The position numbers and the translations under genes were made by a program. From Natronospiraceae bacterium (lineage in GTDB: Bacteria > Pseudomonadota > Gammaproteobacteria > Natronospirales > Natronospiraceae): a stretch of 38,697 bases of DNA. Below the pieces are notes generated by a model. That model had not been told where the DNA came from, did not search any database, and saw only the letters and a list, made by a program, of their open reading frames with translations. Numbering within the stretch: position 1 is the stretch's first letter; every line of letters starts with the position of its first letter. Shown here piece after piece: positions 1 to 8,545 of this stretch. Location of the stretch: NCBI GenBank assembly GCA_007133205.1, contig SLND01000176.1:1-38697 (forward strand), read 5' to 3'.

Positions 1-896
1 ATGCGCCGCGCGAGATCATGAATCTGCCCGGCGAGAAGGTCATGATCCCGATGGAGAGCGAGGAGGAGGCGCGCGAGGCAGTGCGCTATGTGGCCTCGCT
101 CGAGGCCGATGCGGCCAAGCTCTGGTTCCTGCCGGTGGCCGAGGCCGATCAGCAGGAGGCAATCGATACCCGGGTGGCGGCCCTGGCCGAAGCCGCAGAC
201 AAGCACGGCATCCCGCTGGTCACCCATGCCACCAGCCTGCGCGAGGCCAAGGTGGCGGTGGAAGCCGGCACCGATGTACTGGTCCACGGCGTCTTCGACG
301 AGGAAGTGGATGAGACCTTTCTGGCATCGGCGCGTGAGGCGGACGTGGTCTACGTGCCCACCATGATCGTGACCCGCGGCTACCTCGACACCTACCGCGC
401 CATGACCGGCGATCATCCCTTCGAGCTGGACGACCCGCACGACTGCGTGGACGAGGACACCCGTGCGTTGCTGGAGGGCGCCGACCGCTTCGCCGACCAC
501 GAGGCAGTGGCGCAGCGCGATTCAGAATGGCAGACGGCCTTCGAGGAGCGGATCGAGGCCCAGGAGGAGAACATGGCGAGCAATCTGGCCGCCGTTCACG
601 AGGCCGGGATCACGGTTGCCGCCGGCACCGATGCCGGCAATCCGGGCACGGTGCACGGGCCCTCGATCTACGCTGAACTCGAGACCATGCAGGCCGCCGG
701 GATCGAGCCCGCCGAACTGATTCCGATGGCGACCGCGAACGGCGCGCAGGCGATGGGACGTGAGGATTTCGGGATAGTCGAAGCCGGCCGGAAGGCCGAC
801 CTGATCGTACTGGATGCAGATCCCGGCGAGGACATTGGCAATCTGCGCGAGATGAGCGGCGTGATGCGCGGCGGTCAGTGGTTCCGCGAGCCCTGA
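1..896 (+). CDS. Imidazolonepropionase-like amidohydrolase, 3' part (5' end outside window)
   Basis: This is the C-terminal part of a metal-dependent amidohydrolase of the imidazolonepropionase/prolidase-like branch. The frame is open to the window edge, upstream of the ATG at 18, so the protein starts outside the window and loses its N-terminal HxH metal motif here. Visible motifs fit the family: AAKLWFLP (candidate metal-bridging Lys strand), PLVTHAT and DVLVHGV (His ligands on successive strands), AAGTDAGNPG (the Asp that completes the metal site) and the C-terminal composite beta domain GRKADLIVLDADP. The substrate cannot be told. Exported relatives act on dipeptides or cyclic amides, but no export signal can be checked because the start is missing. 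It converges on phhB with a strong hairpin between them. The family call is firm and the function is open. Confidence 0.85.
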   Translation, partial: APREIMNLPGEKVMIPMESEEEAREAVRYVASLEADAAKLWFLPVAEADQQEAIDTRVAALAEAADKHGIPLVTHATSLREAKVAVEAGTDVLVHGVFDEEVDETFLASAREADVVYVPTMIVTRGYLDTYRAMTGDHPFELDDPHDCVDEDTRALLEGADRFADHEAVAQRDSEWQTAFEERIEAQEENMASNLAAVHEAGITVAAGTDAGNPGTVHGPSIYAELETMQAAGIEPAELIPMATANGAQAMGREDFGIVEAGRKADLIVLDADPGEDIGNLREMSGVMRGGQWFREP

Positions 897-903
897 GTCG
901 AAT

Positions 904-930
904 ACGGGTCCTGCCGCCGGCAGGACCCGT
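904..930. terminator. Bidirectional terminator-like hairpin
   Basis: A perfect 12-bp inverted repeat, ACGGGTCCTGCC / GGCAGGACCCGT, with a 3-nt loop lies between the convergent amidohydrolase and phhB genes. There is no long T tract on either side, so termination efficiency is uncertain. The position between two convergent stop codons suits a shared terminator. Confidence 0.55.
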
Positions 931-941
931 GTACGCAATCC

Positions 942-1277
942 TTACTTGAACAGCGCGTCCACCTTGGCGGCGCAGATGAAGTCGTTGATCGACAGGCCGT
1001 CGATGGCGTGGGTGGACCAGTTCATCTCGCAGTAGTTGAAGCCGAGCTTCATGTCGGGATGGTGGCCTTCGGCATTGGCGATCCAGGCCACGGCGTTGAC
1101 GAAGCTCATGGTCTTGTTGAAGCCCTTGAACTTGAAGGTCTTGCGGATGGTCTTGCCATCCTCGAGCAGTTCCCAGCCTTCGTCGAGTTCCTTGAGCTGT
1201 TTTTCGGCCTCGGCCCGATCCATCGGTTTGACACCGCCCTCGCAGGGCGCGCAGTGCTGTTCACTGAGTGCGCTCAT
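942..1277 (-). CDS. phhB: Pterin-4a-carbinolamine dehydratase
   Basis: The 111-residue protein dehydrates 4a-hydroxytetrahydrobiopterin, regenerating the pterin cofactor oxidised by phenylalanine hydroxylase. The family's core is visible: the W-x-L start of the domain (GWELLEDGKTIRKTFKF), the active-site segment AEGHHPDM with paired His, and the NWSTHAIDGLS motif near the C-terminus. The length is usual for the family. The ATG at 1277 is preceded by GAGGAAG at good spacing. It lies 88 bp downstream of phhA on the same strand, the classical phhAB order. The gap holds a GC-rich hairpin (GCGGCGG / CCGCCGC, 1321-1344) that could weaken read-through. The short Cys-containing N-terminal extension (EQHCAPCEGG) is common among proteobacterial PhhB proteins. 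Confidence 0.95.
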   Translation of the reverse strand: MSALSEQHCAPCEGGVKPMDRAEAEKQLKELDEGWELLEDGKTIRKTFKFKGFNKTMSFVNAVAWIANAEGHHPDMKLGFNYCEMNWSTHAIDGLSINDFICAAKVDALFK

Positions 1278-1365
1278 CGTTCTTCCTCTCTGGTGGTTTG
1301 TGCGTATTCATCAACGGCAAGCGGCGGCCCATCGGAGCCGCCGCGCCGGGTTCTCGCCTACTGGT

Positions 1366-2202
1366 TCAGGAAGCTTCCTTGAGCATCTTGCGGAAGCGCT
1401 CCTGTTTTTCCTCGGGCAGATCGTCGAAGGGGAAGTTCGGCGGATGCATGCCCTTGCGCTTGGCTTCCTCGACCAGGCCCATCAGGTCCTGCCTGGCGAC
1501 ATCGAACAGGTCGTCGAGACTGTCGATGACGAAGTAGGTGCGCTGGTAGATGTCGATCCGGTAGGGGGTGCGCATGCACTCCACCGGGTCGAAGGGCTTG
1601 CGCTCGGGCTCGTCGCTTTCCACCGAGTAGACGGTTTCCCCGGGCGAGGAGACCACCCCGGCGCCATAGGTGCGCAGGCCTTCCTCAGTATTGATCAGAC
1701 CGAATTCCACCGTGAACCAGTACAGCGCCGCGAGGTACTTGCGGTCTTCCTTGCTGGCGCTGAGACCCGCCTTGCCATAGGCATGGGTGAAATCGGCAAA
1801 GCGCTGGTCGGTCAGCAGCGGTGTGTGCCCGAAGATTTCGTGGAAGATGTCCGGTTCCTGGAGGTACTCCATTTCCTCGCGGGTGCGAATGAAGGAAGCC
1901 GCCGGGAACTTCTTGTCGGCCAGCAGGGCGAAGAACTTGTCGAAGTTGATCAGGGCCGGCACCGGCGCGACTTCCCAGCCGGTGTGATCCCGCAGGACTT
2001 CGGAGACTTCCTTGCACTGCGGTACCCGGTCCTCGGGGAATTCCATCCGCTCCATGGCTTCCATCCAGATCGGCGAGGCCCGGCCCGGCAGGATTTCCTT
2101 CTGCTGGGTGATCAGCTCGTGCCAGATCTGGTTCTCTTCTTCCGTGTAGTGAATGTAGCCATTCTCGTCAGGCGTCTTGGCGGTGTACTTGGTGCCTTTC
2201 AT
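1366..2202 (-). CDS. phhA: Phenylalanine-4-hydroxylase
   Basis: A 278-residue monodomain aromatic amino acid hydroxylase that converts phenylalanine to tyrosine using O2 and tetrahydropterin, the entry to phenylalanine catabolism. The Fe(II) facial triad is visible as HEIFGH (His121, His126) and WFTVEFGL (Glu166). The family segment LPGRASPIWMEAM-type is present, with no regulatory ACT domain, as in other bacterial PhhA. The ORF track begins at a GTG (2211) that overlaps the Shine-Dalgarno. The ATG at 2202 has GGGGAGG about eight bases upstream and is preferred. It is followed by phhB and preceded by ispG on the same strand. A short CCGCCC/GGGCGG hairpin at 2238-2252 lies just upstream of the ribosome site, where control of phhAB could act. 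No PhhR-type regulator gene is in the window. Confidence 0.97.
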   Translation of the reverse strand: MKGTKYTAKTPDENGYIHYTEEENQIWHELITQQKEILPGRASPIWMEAMERMEFPEDRVPQCKEVSEVLRDHTGWEVAPVPALINFDKFFALLADKKFPAASFIRTREEMEYLQEPDIFHEIFGHTPLLTDQRFADFTHAYGKAGLSASKEDRKYLAALYWFTVEFGLINTEEGLRTYGAGVVSSPGETVYSVESDEPERKPFDPVECMRTPYRIDIYQRTYFVIDSLDDLFDVARQDLMGLVEEAKRKGMHPPNFPFDDLPEEKQERFRKMLKEAS

Positions 2203-2328
2203 CGGACTCACCTCCCCTGAATGCTTGCGGTCGCGCTCCGCCCACTGGGCGGGCCCGGCATGCTGTGCCGCGGATTCTACAGCCTTTGACCTGCTTTCGC
2301 AGAATCTGTTCGTTGCTCCGAACGGGTG

Positions 2329-3567
2329 TTAAACAGCTGTCTTTTGCTTTGATTTGTAGCGTTTTTTCACGTACTCCTCAACCAGAGCCTGGAACTCCCG
2401 GGCGATGTCGTCGCCCTTGAGGGTGACTGTCTTCTCGCCGTCCTCGTAGACCGGTGCCACCGGGCGTTCGCCGGTCCCCGGCAGGCTGATGCCGATGTTG
2501 GCGTGGCGCGATTCGCCGGGACCGTTCACCACGCAGCCCATCACCGCCACGGTCATGTCCTCGACACCCTCGTGCTGGCGCCGCCAGCGCGGCATCTGTT
2601 CGCGCAGCCAGCCTTCGATGTCGGCCGCCAGCTCCTGGAAGAAGGTGGAGGTCGTGCGCCCGCAACCGGGGCAGGCGACCACCTGGGGGGTGAAGGCGCG
2701 CAGGCCCATGCTCTGCAGGATCTCCTGGGCCACGATCACTTCGCGGGTGCGCGCACCCCCGGGTTCCGGTGTCAGCGAGATGCGGATGGTGTCGCCAATG
2801 CCCTGTTGCAGCAGCACGGCGAGGGCCGCAGTGGAGGCCACGATCCCCTTGCTGCCCATGCCGGCTTCGGTCAGGCCCAGGTGCAGCGGGTAGTCGCAGC
2901 GTTGGGCCAGCTCGGAGTAGACCCGGATCAGGTCCTGCACGCCGCTCATCTTGGCCGAGAGAATGATGCGGTCGCCGGCCAGGCCCAGTTCCTCGGCCTT
3001 GGCGGCGCTGTCCAGCGCGGAACGGATCATGGCCTCGAACATCACTTCGCGGCCGTCGCGCGGGCTGGCCGCGCGGGCGTTTTCGTCCATCAGCCGGGTG
3101 AGCAGGTCCTGGTCCAGGCTGCCCCAGTTGACGCCGATACGGACCGCGTTGCCGTGCTCGATCGCGGTATCGATCATTTCGGCGAACTGCGGATCCCGCT
3201 TGCGGCCCTTGCCCACGTTGCCGGGGTTGATTCGCAGCTTGGCCAGCGCCGCCGCGCAGGCCGGTTCGGCCGCGAGCAGCTTGTGGCCGTTGAAGTGAAA
3301 ATCCCCTACCAGGGGCACACTCACCCCCATGCCGTCGAGGCGCTCGCGGATACGCGGGACGGCGGCGGCCGCCTCGCGGTTGTTGACCGTCACCCGTACG
3401 ATCTCGGAGCCGGCGCGGGCCAGCTCGGCGACCTGGGTCACCGTGGCCTCGATGTCGGCGGTGTCGGTGTTGGTCATGGACTGGATCACGATGGGGGCAC
3501 CGCCGCCGACGGGAACGTCGCCGACCATGACCTGGCGGGCGTGCTGTCGCATTACGGGCTCGTTCAT
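2329..3567 (-). CDS. ispG: 4-hydroxy-3-methylbut-2-enyl-diphosphate synthase (MEP pathway)
   Basis: IspG (GcpE) reductively opens methylerythritol cyclodiphosphate to HMBPP in the non-mevalonate isoprenoid pathway, using a [4Fe-4S] cluster. The 412-residue protein has an N-terminal TIM-barrel part ([53 protein letters not shown]) and the C-terminal cluster domain with CPGC (Cys299, Cys302) and GCVVNGPGE (Cys345, Glu352), the expected CxxC...C(x6)E ligand set. It is longer than the roughly 370-residue E. coli enzyme, as in many other proteobacteria. The extra length is mainly an Arg/Trp-rich stretch between CPGC and GCVVNGPGE and a basic C-terminal tail. It lies 62 bp downstream of the MFS gene on the same strand and could be co-transcribed with it. 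Confidence 0.97.
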   Translation of the reverse strand: MNEPVMRQHARQVMVGDVPVGGGAPIVIQSMTNTDTADIEATVTQVAELARAGSEIVRVTVNNREAAAAVPRIRERLDGMGVSVPLVGDFHFNGHKLLAAEPACAAALAKLRINPGNVGKGRKRDPQFAEMIDTAIEHGNAVRIGVNWGSLDQDLLTRLMDENARAASPRDGREVMFEAMIRSALDSAAKAEELGLAGDRIILSAKMSGVQDLIRVYSELAQRCDYPLHLGLTEAGMGSKGIVASTAALAVLLQQGIGDTIRISLTPEPGGARTREVIVAQEILQSMGLRAFTPQVVACPGCGRTTSTFFQELAADIEGWLREQMPRWRRQHEGVEDMTVAVMGCVVNGPGESRHANIGISLPGTGERPVAPVYEDGEKTVTLKGDDIAREFQALVEEYVKKRYKSKQKTAV

Positions 3568-3629
3568 GGTCTTCGCCTGCCGGCCTGCGGTAAACGTGAC
3601 ATTTTACCTCAGCGACCCGGGGGCGAGCA

Positions 3630-4856
3630 TCAGGTGCCTGCCGTGGGCGGCAGGCGTTTCCAGCGCCGGTCGAGGATCAGAAGCGGGATCATGACCAGGA
3701 AGATGGCCGCCGAAAGCCCCGGCAGGGCCCAGCCCAGAAGCCCCAGCAGCCCCGCCGCGTCAATCAGCGCCGCACCCAGCAGCGGTCCGGTCAGCGAGGC
3801 CCAGCCATAGGCGGCGGAGAAGGCAGCATTGGCGGCGGGCAGGCTCTCGGAGGGCACGCGGTCGCCGAGAATCTTGAGACAGACCGGGTAGGCGCCGCCA
3901 CCGGCCAGGCCGATGAAGAAGAAGCCGACGAGAGTGGCTGTGAAGCCGACCCCGGTCCAGGCGATCCAGCCGGTCGCCAGCGAGGCTGCGAGGCCGATCA
4001 CGCCGAGGGCCGCGAGCACCCGCTTGGCGCCGATACGGTCGGCAATCATTCCGCAGAAGGGCTGGATCAACACCGAGGCAATCAGCATCACGCCGACGAT
4101 GTTGAGCGCCTCCACCCGCGAAAAGCCGAGTCGCTGCCCCTCGACCGGATAGACCCCGGTCATGCCGTTGTCGAGTACACCGAACAGCACCGCGCCGAAT
4201 ATGCCGAGCGCCGCCACCCGCCACACCAGCCGCCCCCCGTCACGCTGTCGGCTGCGCGCGGGATCCGGCCTGGGCAGGCTCTTCATCCCCCACAGGCAGA
4301 CCGGCGTCATGACGATGGCAATGATCCCGACCAGGGCAAAGCAGACCAGGCCCAGCCATTCGTAGGCCGGGCCCGAGGCAAGGACGCCCCCGCCGTAGCC
4401 GAGTCCGAGCACGGTGCCGTAGGCAGCCATCGCCCGGCCCCGGGTGTAGGCCGGCACGCCACGCAGCAGGGCCGTTTCGGCAGCGACGAAAGTCATGCAC
4501 GCGGCCAGGCCGAGCAGAAAACGCACCGGGAAGAGCAGATCCTCGTGCACCGCCAGGGCGAGCCCGAGCGCGGAAAAGCACACGCCCTGGAGGATGATGC
4601 CGGCCACGGCGATGCGGCGCGCTCCGGATCGTGCCACCCAGCGACCGGCGAGGGGACTGAGCAGGGCAATGGCCAGGGACAACGCCGCCGAAACGCCGCC
4701 GGTGTAGTACTCGGAAAAACCCCGTTCCTCCAGGATCGAGGCCACCAGCGGCGCGCTCGCGCCAAAGCTCACCCCCACGAGCCCCATGGACAGGATCAAT
4801 GCCGCTACTGCGGGCAGCGTCAGGGCGTGGCTTTCGTCGCGGGGTTGGGGGGTCAT
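3630..4856 (-). CDS. MFS transporter, substrate unknown
   Basis: A 408-residue inner-membrane protein with about 12 hydrophobic segments in two halves separated by a charged central loop (LPRPDPARSRQRDGG). The loop-2/3 signature of the major facilitator superfamily is recognisable as SPLAGRWVARSGARR after TM2, with its counterpart CGMIADRIGAKRVL in the second half. The second half also carries a Gly-rich IGLAGGGAYP helix. The residues do not reveal a substrate. Drug, sugar and organic-acid exporters of this length all look alike. The ATG at 4856 has no strong Shine-Dalgarno, and a REP element lies directly upstream (4872-4969), between it and the DUF885 gene. It is followed by ispG after 62 bp. 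Co-orientation with ispG may be only positional. Confidence 0.85.
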   Translation of the reverse strand: MTPQPRDESHALTLPAVAALILSMGLVGVSFGASAPLVASILEERGFSEYYTGGVSAALSLAIALLSPLAGRWVARSGARRIAVAGIILQGVCFSALGLALAVHEDLLFPVRFLLGLAACMTFVAAETALLRGVPAYTRGRAMAAYGTVLGLGYGGGVLASGPAYEWLGLVCFALVGIIAIVMTPVCLWGMKSLPRPDPARSRQRDGGRLVWRVAALGIFGAVLFGVLDNGMTGVYPVEGQRLGFSRVEALNIVGVMLIASVLIQPFCGMIADRIGAKRVLAALGVIGLAASLATGWIAWTGVGFTATLVGFFFIGLAGGGAYPVCLKILGDRVPSESLPAANAAFSAAYGWASLTGPLLGAALIDAAGLLGLLGWALPGLSAAIFLVMIPLLILDRRWKRLPPTAGT

Positions 4857-4871
4857 TCAGGCGTTAACCGA

Positions 4872-4969
4872 TGCAGGAGCCCTGTTCCAGGGGCGAACCG
4901 ATCCAGGGGCGAGCCGGCCGACGGCGATGCCGCCGGCCGGTCGGGACAGGAATGTCCCTCCTACTGCTG
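4872..4969. repeat. GTAG-type REP pair (BIME-like), copy 1
   Basis: Two inverted REP units enclose a third stem. The left unit is GCAGGAG followed by a GCCCTG-TTCC-AGGGGC hairpin and GAA. The right unit reads on the minus strand as AGTAGGAG with a GGGACA-TTCC-TGTCCC hairpin and GAC. Between them CCGGCCGACGGC and GCCGCCGGCCGG form an 11/12-bp stem. Copies at 12014-12096 and 23937-24021 share the layout. The GTAG of the right unit contains the stop codon of the DUF885 gene. Confidence 0.75.
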
Positions 4970-6742
4970 TTCTTCAATCCACTCCGCGATGATGTCTTCC
5001 AGCACCTCCAGCGGCACCGCCCCCTGGAGCAGGACCGCGTCGTGGAATTCGCGGATGTCGAAGTCGTCGCCCAGTTCGTCCTCGGCCTTCTGGCGCAGTT
5101 CGCGAATGCGCAGCTCGCCGATCTTGTAGGCCAGGGCCTGGCCCGGCCAGGCGATGTAGCGGTCGACTTCGTTGCGGATGTCGTGGGAGGCGCGCGGGGC
5201 GTTTTCCTCGAAGAATTCGATCGCCTCGTCGCGCTCCCAGTCCATCATGTGAATGCCGGTGTCGAGCACCAGGCGCACCGCCCGCCACATCTCGTAGGCG
5301 AGCTGGCCCATCTCCTCGTACTCGTCCCGGTAGACGTCCATCTCGTGGGCCAGGTACTCGGTGTATAGCGCCCAGCCCTCGGTGAAGGCGGTCGGACTCA
5401 TGTGCCGGCGGAACTGGGGCACGTCCTCGAGTTCCTGGGCCAGAGCGATCTGGAAGTGGTGACCGGGCACCGCCTCGTGCACCGACAGCGCCGGGACTTC
5501 CCACTTGGGCCGGGTCTCGGGGCGGTAGAGGTTGACGTAGTAATAGCCGGCGCGGCGCCCGTCACCCGAAGGGCGCGAGTAATAGGCGGTGGTGGTGTCG
5601 GGCGCGATCTCGTCCGGGATCGGGCGCACCCCGTAGGGCATGCGCGGCATGGTCTTGAAGAAGGCCGGCAGCTTGGGGTCGATGCGCTTGGATTCGGCCT
5701 TGTAGTACTGCAGCAGGTCGTCCGGGTCCTCGAAGAAGAACTTCTCGTCGGTGCGCAGATACTCGAAGAAGTCGAGCAGGTCACCGTCGAAATCGAGTTC
5801 CTGCTTGATGTCCTTCATTTTCGCCCGGATGCGCTCGACCTCGTCGAGGCCGATCTCGTGGATCTCTTCCGGGGTCAGCTCGGTGGTGGTGTGACTGGCC
5901 GCCACGTGGGCGTAGTATTCCTCGCCATTCGGGAAGTCGCGTGCACCCAGGCTTTCCTTGGCCCCGGGGATATATTTCTCGGTGAAGAACTCGTGGAAAC
6001 GCTCGTAGGCGGGCAGCACCACATCCTCGACCGCCGCCAGGCCGCTTTCCCGCAGCGCCTCGCGCTCGTCATCGTCAATGCGTTCGGGCATGTCCTTGAA
6101 GGGCGCGTAGAAGCCGCTGTCCTCGGGCTCATCCACCAGCTGCGATTCGATCTGCGGCGGGATTCGCTCGGCAATTATTTGCGGCAGGGTCCAGCCGGTC
6201 TCCAGCCCGCGCTCCATGAGCGCGATGGTCTGGTCCATGTACTCACCGAAGCCTTCCAGGCGCGCGATCCAGTCCTCGTAGTGGTGGGCGCGGTCGAAGT
6301 CGAGGGCATCGGTGATGCGATGGGCGTTCTGGATGCCGCCACGCTGGTTGAGCGGAATCAGGTGCGAATCATGCTCGAAACCCGCGATGCTGTTCTCGTA
6401 GTCGTAGCGGAACAGGTCGTAGTTGAGCTGTTCCTTCTCCGGCAGGACCTCGCGGTCGATGGCCAGCAACCGGTCGAGCGCGTCCCGGGTAGCCTCGCGC
6501 CGGGCCTCGATCGCCTCCGCGCTCTGGTCCGGCCAGCGGTCGTTGTAGCGTTCGTCGCCCTGGCGCGCGGCGAAGGTCGGATTTTCCTCCAGCCGCCGCT
6601 CCCACTCGTCGTCGAACAGCGCGTGGAGGTCCTCAACCGCCTGTTCGGCATCATTGTCGGCCTCGTCCGGCGCATCTTCGGGCGCGCAGGCGGCCAGCAG
6701 GACGGCCACCATGATCAGCAGGAATGTACGGGAAAGCTGCAT
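4961..6742 (-). CDS. DUF885 family metallopeptidase-like lipoprotein
   Basis: A 593-residue exported protein of the DUF885 family, predicted zinc peptidases of unknown substrate. The chosen ATG at 6742, with GAGGAG eight bases upstream, gives a signal peptide MQLSRTFLLIMVAVLLAACA whose lipobox LAAC places a lipidated Cys at residue 19. The track's earlier start would put a soluble stretch in front of the signal. The linker after Cys19 is very acidic. Family motifs near the C-terminus are HEAVPGHHF (His422, Glu423, His428/429), an HExxH-like site with an insertion, and the downstream FTEGWALYTE with Glu455 as likely third ligand. The next residue after Cys is Ala, which favours the outer membrane. 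Its stop codon TAG falls in a REP repeat. It is divergent from gcvT. The cleaved substrate cannot be inferred. Confidence 0.9.
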   Translation of the reverse strand: MQLSRTFLLIMVAVLLAACAPEDAPDEADNDAEQAVEDLHALFDDEWERRLEENPTFAARQGDERYNDRWPDQSAEAIEARREATRDALDRLLAIDREVLPEKEQLNYDLFRYDYENSIAGFEHDSHLIPLNQRGGIQNAHRITDALDFDRAHHYEDWIARLEGFGEYMDQTIALMERGLETGWTLPQIIAERIPPQIESQLVDEPEDSGFYAPFKDMPERIDDDEREALRESGLAAVEDVVLPAYERFHEFFTEKYIPGAKESLGARDFPNGEEYYAHVAASHTTTELTPEEIHEIGLDEVERIRAKMKDIKQELDFDGDLLDFFEYLRTDEKFFFEDPDDLLQYYKAESKRIDPKLPAFFKTMPRMPYGVRPIPDEIAPDTTTAYYSRPSGDGRRAGYYYVNLYRPETRPKWEVPALSVHEAVPGHHFQIALAQELEDVPQFRRHMSPTAFTEGWALYTEYLAHEMDVYRDEYEEMGQLAYEMWRAVRLVLDTGIHMMDWERDEAIEFFEENAPRASHDIRNEVDRYIAWPGQALAYKIGELRIRELRQKAEDELGDDFDIREFHDAVLLQGAVPLEVLEDIIAEWIEEQQ

Positions 6743-6932
6743 GTCTCGGACTCCTCGGGTTGTCCAGCTCGGGTCAGTCAAGCGCGCTCCGCGGGAGAAA
6801 ATCTCCCCTTGTCCGCGGGCGCGGATGGATTGATCCGAGCTTACTTAGGTATCATTACGCTCTTCCATCGAATTGAAGAATAAAGGGTCGGCGCCCCGAC
6901 CACCAATCCACGCGATCCAGAGGAAACCCCGC

Positions 6933-8021
6933 ATGGGCCGGAAAACGCCGCTGTATCAGAGGCATGTGGACCTTGGTGCCCGCACCGTCGATTTCGGCGG
7001 ATGGGACATGCCCGTCAATTATGGCTCCCAGATCGAGGAGCATCACCGCGTCCGCCGCGAGGCCGGGGTGTTCGATGTGTCGCACATGACCGTTGTCGAT
7101 ATCGAGGGCGAGGGCGCGCGGGAGTTCCTGAGAAACTTGCTCGCCAATGACATCGACAAGCTGAAGGGTCCCGGCCGGGCGCTGTATGGCTGCATGCTCA
7201 ACGAGCAGGGCGGGGTGATTGACGACCTGATTACCTACTGGCGCGAGGAAGGCCGCTACCGCATGGTGGTCAATGCGGCCACGCGCGAGCGGGACCTGGC
7301 ATGGATCCGCGAGCAGGCCGATGGGCACGCGGTGGAAGTGGTGGAGCAGGCCGACACCGCCATGCTCGCGGTCCAGGGCCCCGAGGCGCGCGAGCGGGTC
7401 GCCGGCCTGCTGCCCGAAGGCGACCGCGAAGCGGCATTGGCACTCAAGCCCTTCCAGTGCGGCGATTTCGGCGATCTGTTCATCGCCCGCACCGGCTACA
7501 CCGGGGAGGACGGTTTCGAAATGGTCCTGCCCGCCGACCAGGCCGAGCGCTGGTGGGACGGGCTGATGGAGGCGGACGTGGCCCCGATTGGTCTCGGTGC
7601 ACGCGATACCCTCCGCCTGGAAGCCGGGCTGAACCTCTATGGCCAGGACATGGACGAGGACATCACGCCGCTGGAGTGCGGCCTGGGCTGGACGGTGGCC
7701 TTCGAGCCCGAGGCGCGTGACTTTGTCGGTCGTGCGGCCCTGGAGCGCCAGCGCGAGGCGGGGGTGGCCACAAGCTTCGTGGGCCTGGTGCTGGAGGGTC
7801 GCGGCGTGCTGCGTGCCGGGCAGGTGGTGAAGAGCTCGGCCGGGGAAGGCAAACTGACCAGCGGCAGCTACTCGCCGACACTGGAGCGCTCCATCGGTCT
7901 CGCGCGGATCCCCCGGGACGCCGGCGAGCAGGTGGAAGTGGCCATCCGCAAGCGCGAGGTGCCGGCACGCGTGGTCAAGCCGCCCTTTGTCCGCAAGGGC
8001 AAGCCGAATATTGATCTCTGA
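6933..8021 (+). CDS. gcvT: Glycine cleavage system T protein (aminomethyltransferase)
   Basis: GcvT moves the methylene of the aminomethyl-lipoyl H protein to tetrahydrofolate and releases ammonia. The protein begins MGRKTPLYQRHVDLGART, a typical GcvT start. The ATG at 6933 has AGAGGA upstream, whereas the track's start at 6873 adds 20 non-conserved residues. At 362 residues it has the usual length. Family features are GGWDMPVNYGSQIEEHHRVR, GVFDVSHM, the folate-site segments ARTGYTGEDGFE and LGARDTLRLEAGLNLYGQD, and the C-terminal barrel (VGLVLEG, SGSYSPTLERSIGLARI). It opens a gcvT-gcvH-gcvPA-tpx-gcvPB operon. No glycine riboswitch was recognised in the 190-bp divergent gap upstream. Confidence 0.97.
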   Translation: MGRKTPLYQRHVDLGARTVDFGGWDMPVNYGSQIEEHHRVRREAGVFDVSHMTVVDIEGEGAREFLRNLLANDIDKLKGPGRALYGCMLNEQGGVIDDLITYWREEGRYRMVVNAATRERDLAWIREQADGHAVEVVEQADTAMLAVQGPEARERVAGLLPEGDREAALALKPFQCGDFGDLFIARTGYTGEDGFEMVLPADQAERWWDGLMEADVAPIGLGARDTLRLEAGLNLYGQDMDEDITPLECGLGWTVAFEPEARDFVGRAALERQREAGVATSFVGLVLEGRGVLRAGQVVKSSAGEGKLTSGSYSPTLERSIGLARIPRDAGEQVEVAIRKREVPARVVKPPFVRKGKPNIDL

Positions 8022-8090
8022 GCATCCTGATCTTTGAAATGGCGCCTCCAGCAGGGCGAATCCGTGAACTGCAGCAGGGAGTAACTGGCA

Positions 8091-8483
8091 ATGAGCGATG
8101 TTCCCGCGGAACTCAAGTACACCAAGAGCCACGAATGGGTGAAGGTCGGCGATGACGGCACCCTGACAGTGGGTATTACCGATCACGCTCAGGCCGCGCT
8201 CGGTGATCTGGTGTATGTGGAAGCGCCCGAGACGGGCGAAAGTTATGCGCCCGGTGACGCCTGTGCCGTGGTCGAATCGGTAAAGGCGGCGTCCGATATC
8301 TATTGCCCGGTCGCCGGCGAGATCGTCGAATCCCACGAATCCCTGGCCGATGAGCCGGAGCACGTGAACGAGGACCCCTACGGCGACGGCTGGATCTTCA
8401 AGCTCAAGCCGGAAAATCCCGGTGACGTGGACGAGCTGCTGGACGCCGATGCCTATCAGAAGGTGATCGACGAAGAGGACTGA
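8091..8483 (+). CDS. gcvH: Glycine cleavage system H protein (lipoyl carrier)
   Basis: GcvH is the lipoylated shuttle of the glycine cleavage complex, carrying the aminomethyl group from P to T protein and electrons to L protein. At 130 residues it has standard length. The lipoyl attachment motif is [12 protein letters not shown] with Lys65 at the canonical position. The start KYTKSHEWV and the strand [13 protein letters not shown] are typical. The ATG at 8091 follows GGGAGTAAC. It lies 69 bp after gcvT. No L protein or lipoate synthase gene is in the window, so the shared lipoamide dehydrogenase must be encoded elsewhere. Confidence 0.97.
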   Translation: MSDVPAELKYTKSHEWVKVGDDGTLTVGITDHAQAALGDLVYVEAPETGESYAPGDACAVVESVKAASDIYCPVAGEIVESHESLADEPEHVNEDPYGDGWIFKLKPENPGDVDELLDADAYQKVIDEED

Positions 8484-8489
8484 GACTGA

Positions 8490-8507
8490 CTGCCACGACC
8501 GTGGCAG
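8490..8507 (+). other. Intercistronic hairpin between gcvH and gcvPA
   Basis: CTGCCACG-AC-CGTGGCAG is a perfect inverted repeat starting seven bases after the gcvH stop. No U tract follows, so a complete terminator is unlikely. It could stabilise the gcvTH part of the message or mark a processing site, allowing more GcvH than GcvP. Confidence 0.5.
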
Positions 8508-8545
8508 GCAGGAGTCCATGAACTGAAACAGAACAGGTAGTGCAG

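Noticed and set aside
6793-6807. GGGAGA-AAA-TCTCCC hairpin as a terminator
   Set aside because: It lies between two divergent gene starts where no transcript is expected to end, and no T tract follows.
5402-6883. 493-residue plus-strand ORF opposite the DUF885 gene
   Set aside because: It is a GC-rich shadow frame antisense to a gene with clear family motifs, has no recognisable domain and no ribosome site.
6743-6932. Glycine riboswitch upstream of gcvT
   Set aside because: None of the conserved glycine aptamer segments could be found. Only a short GGGAGA/TCTCCC hairpin (6793-6807) and a modest TATCAT box are visible.
6855-8519. 554-residue minus-strand ORF opposite gcvT and gcvH
   Set aside because: Antisense shadow frame across two well supported genes; sequence is low-information His/Gly/Leu-rich and unlike any family I know.
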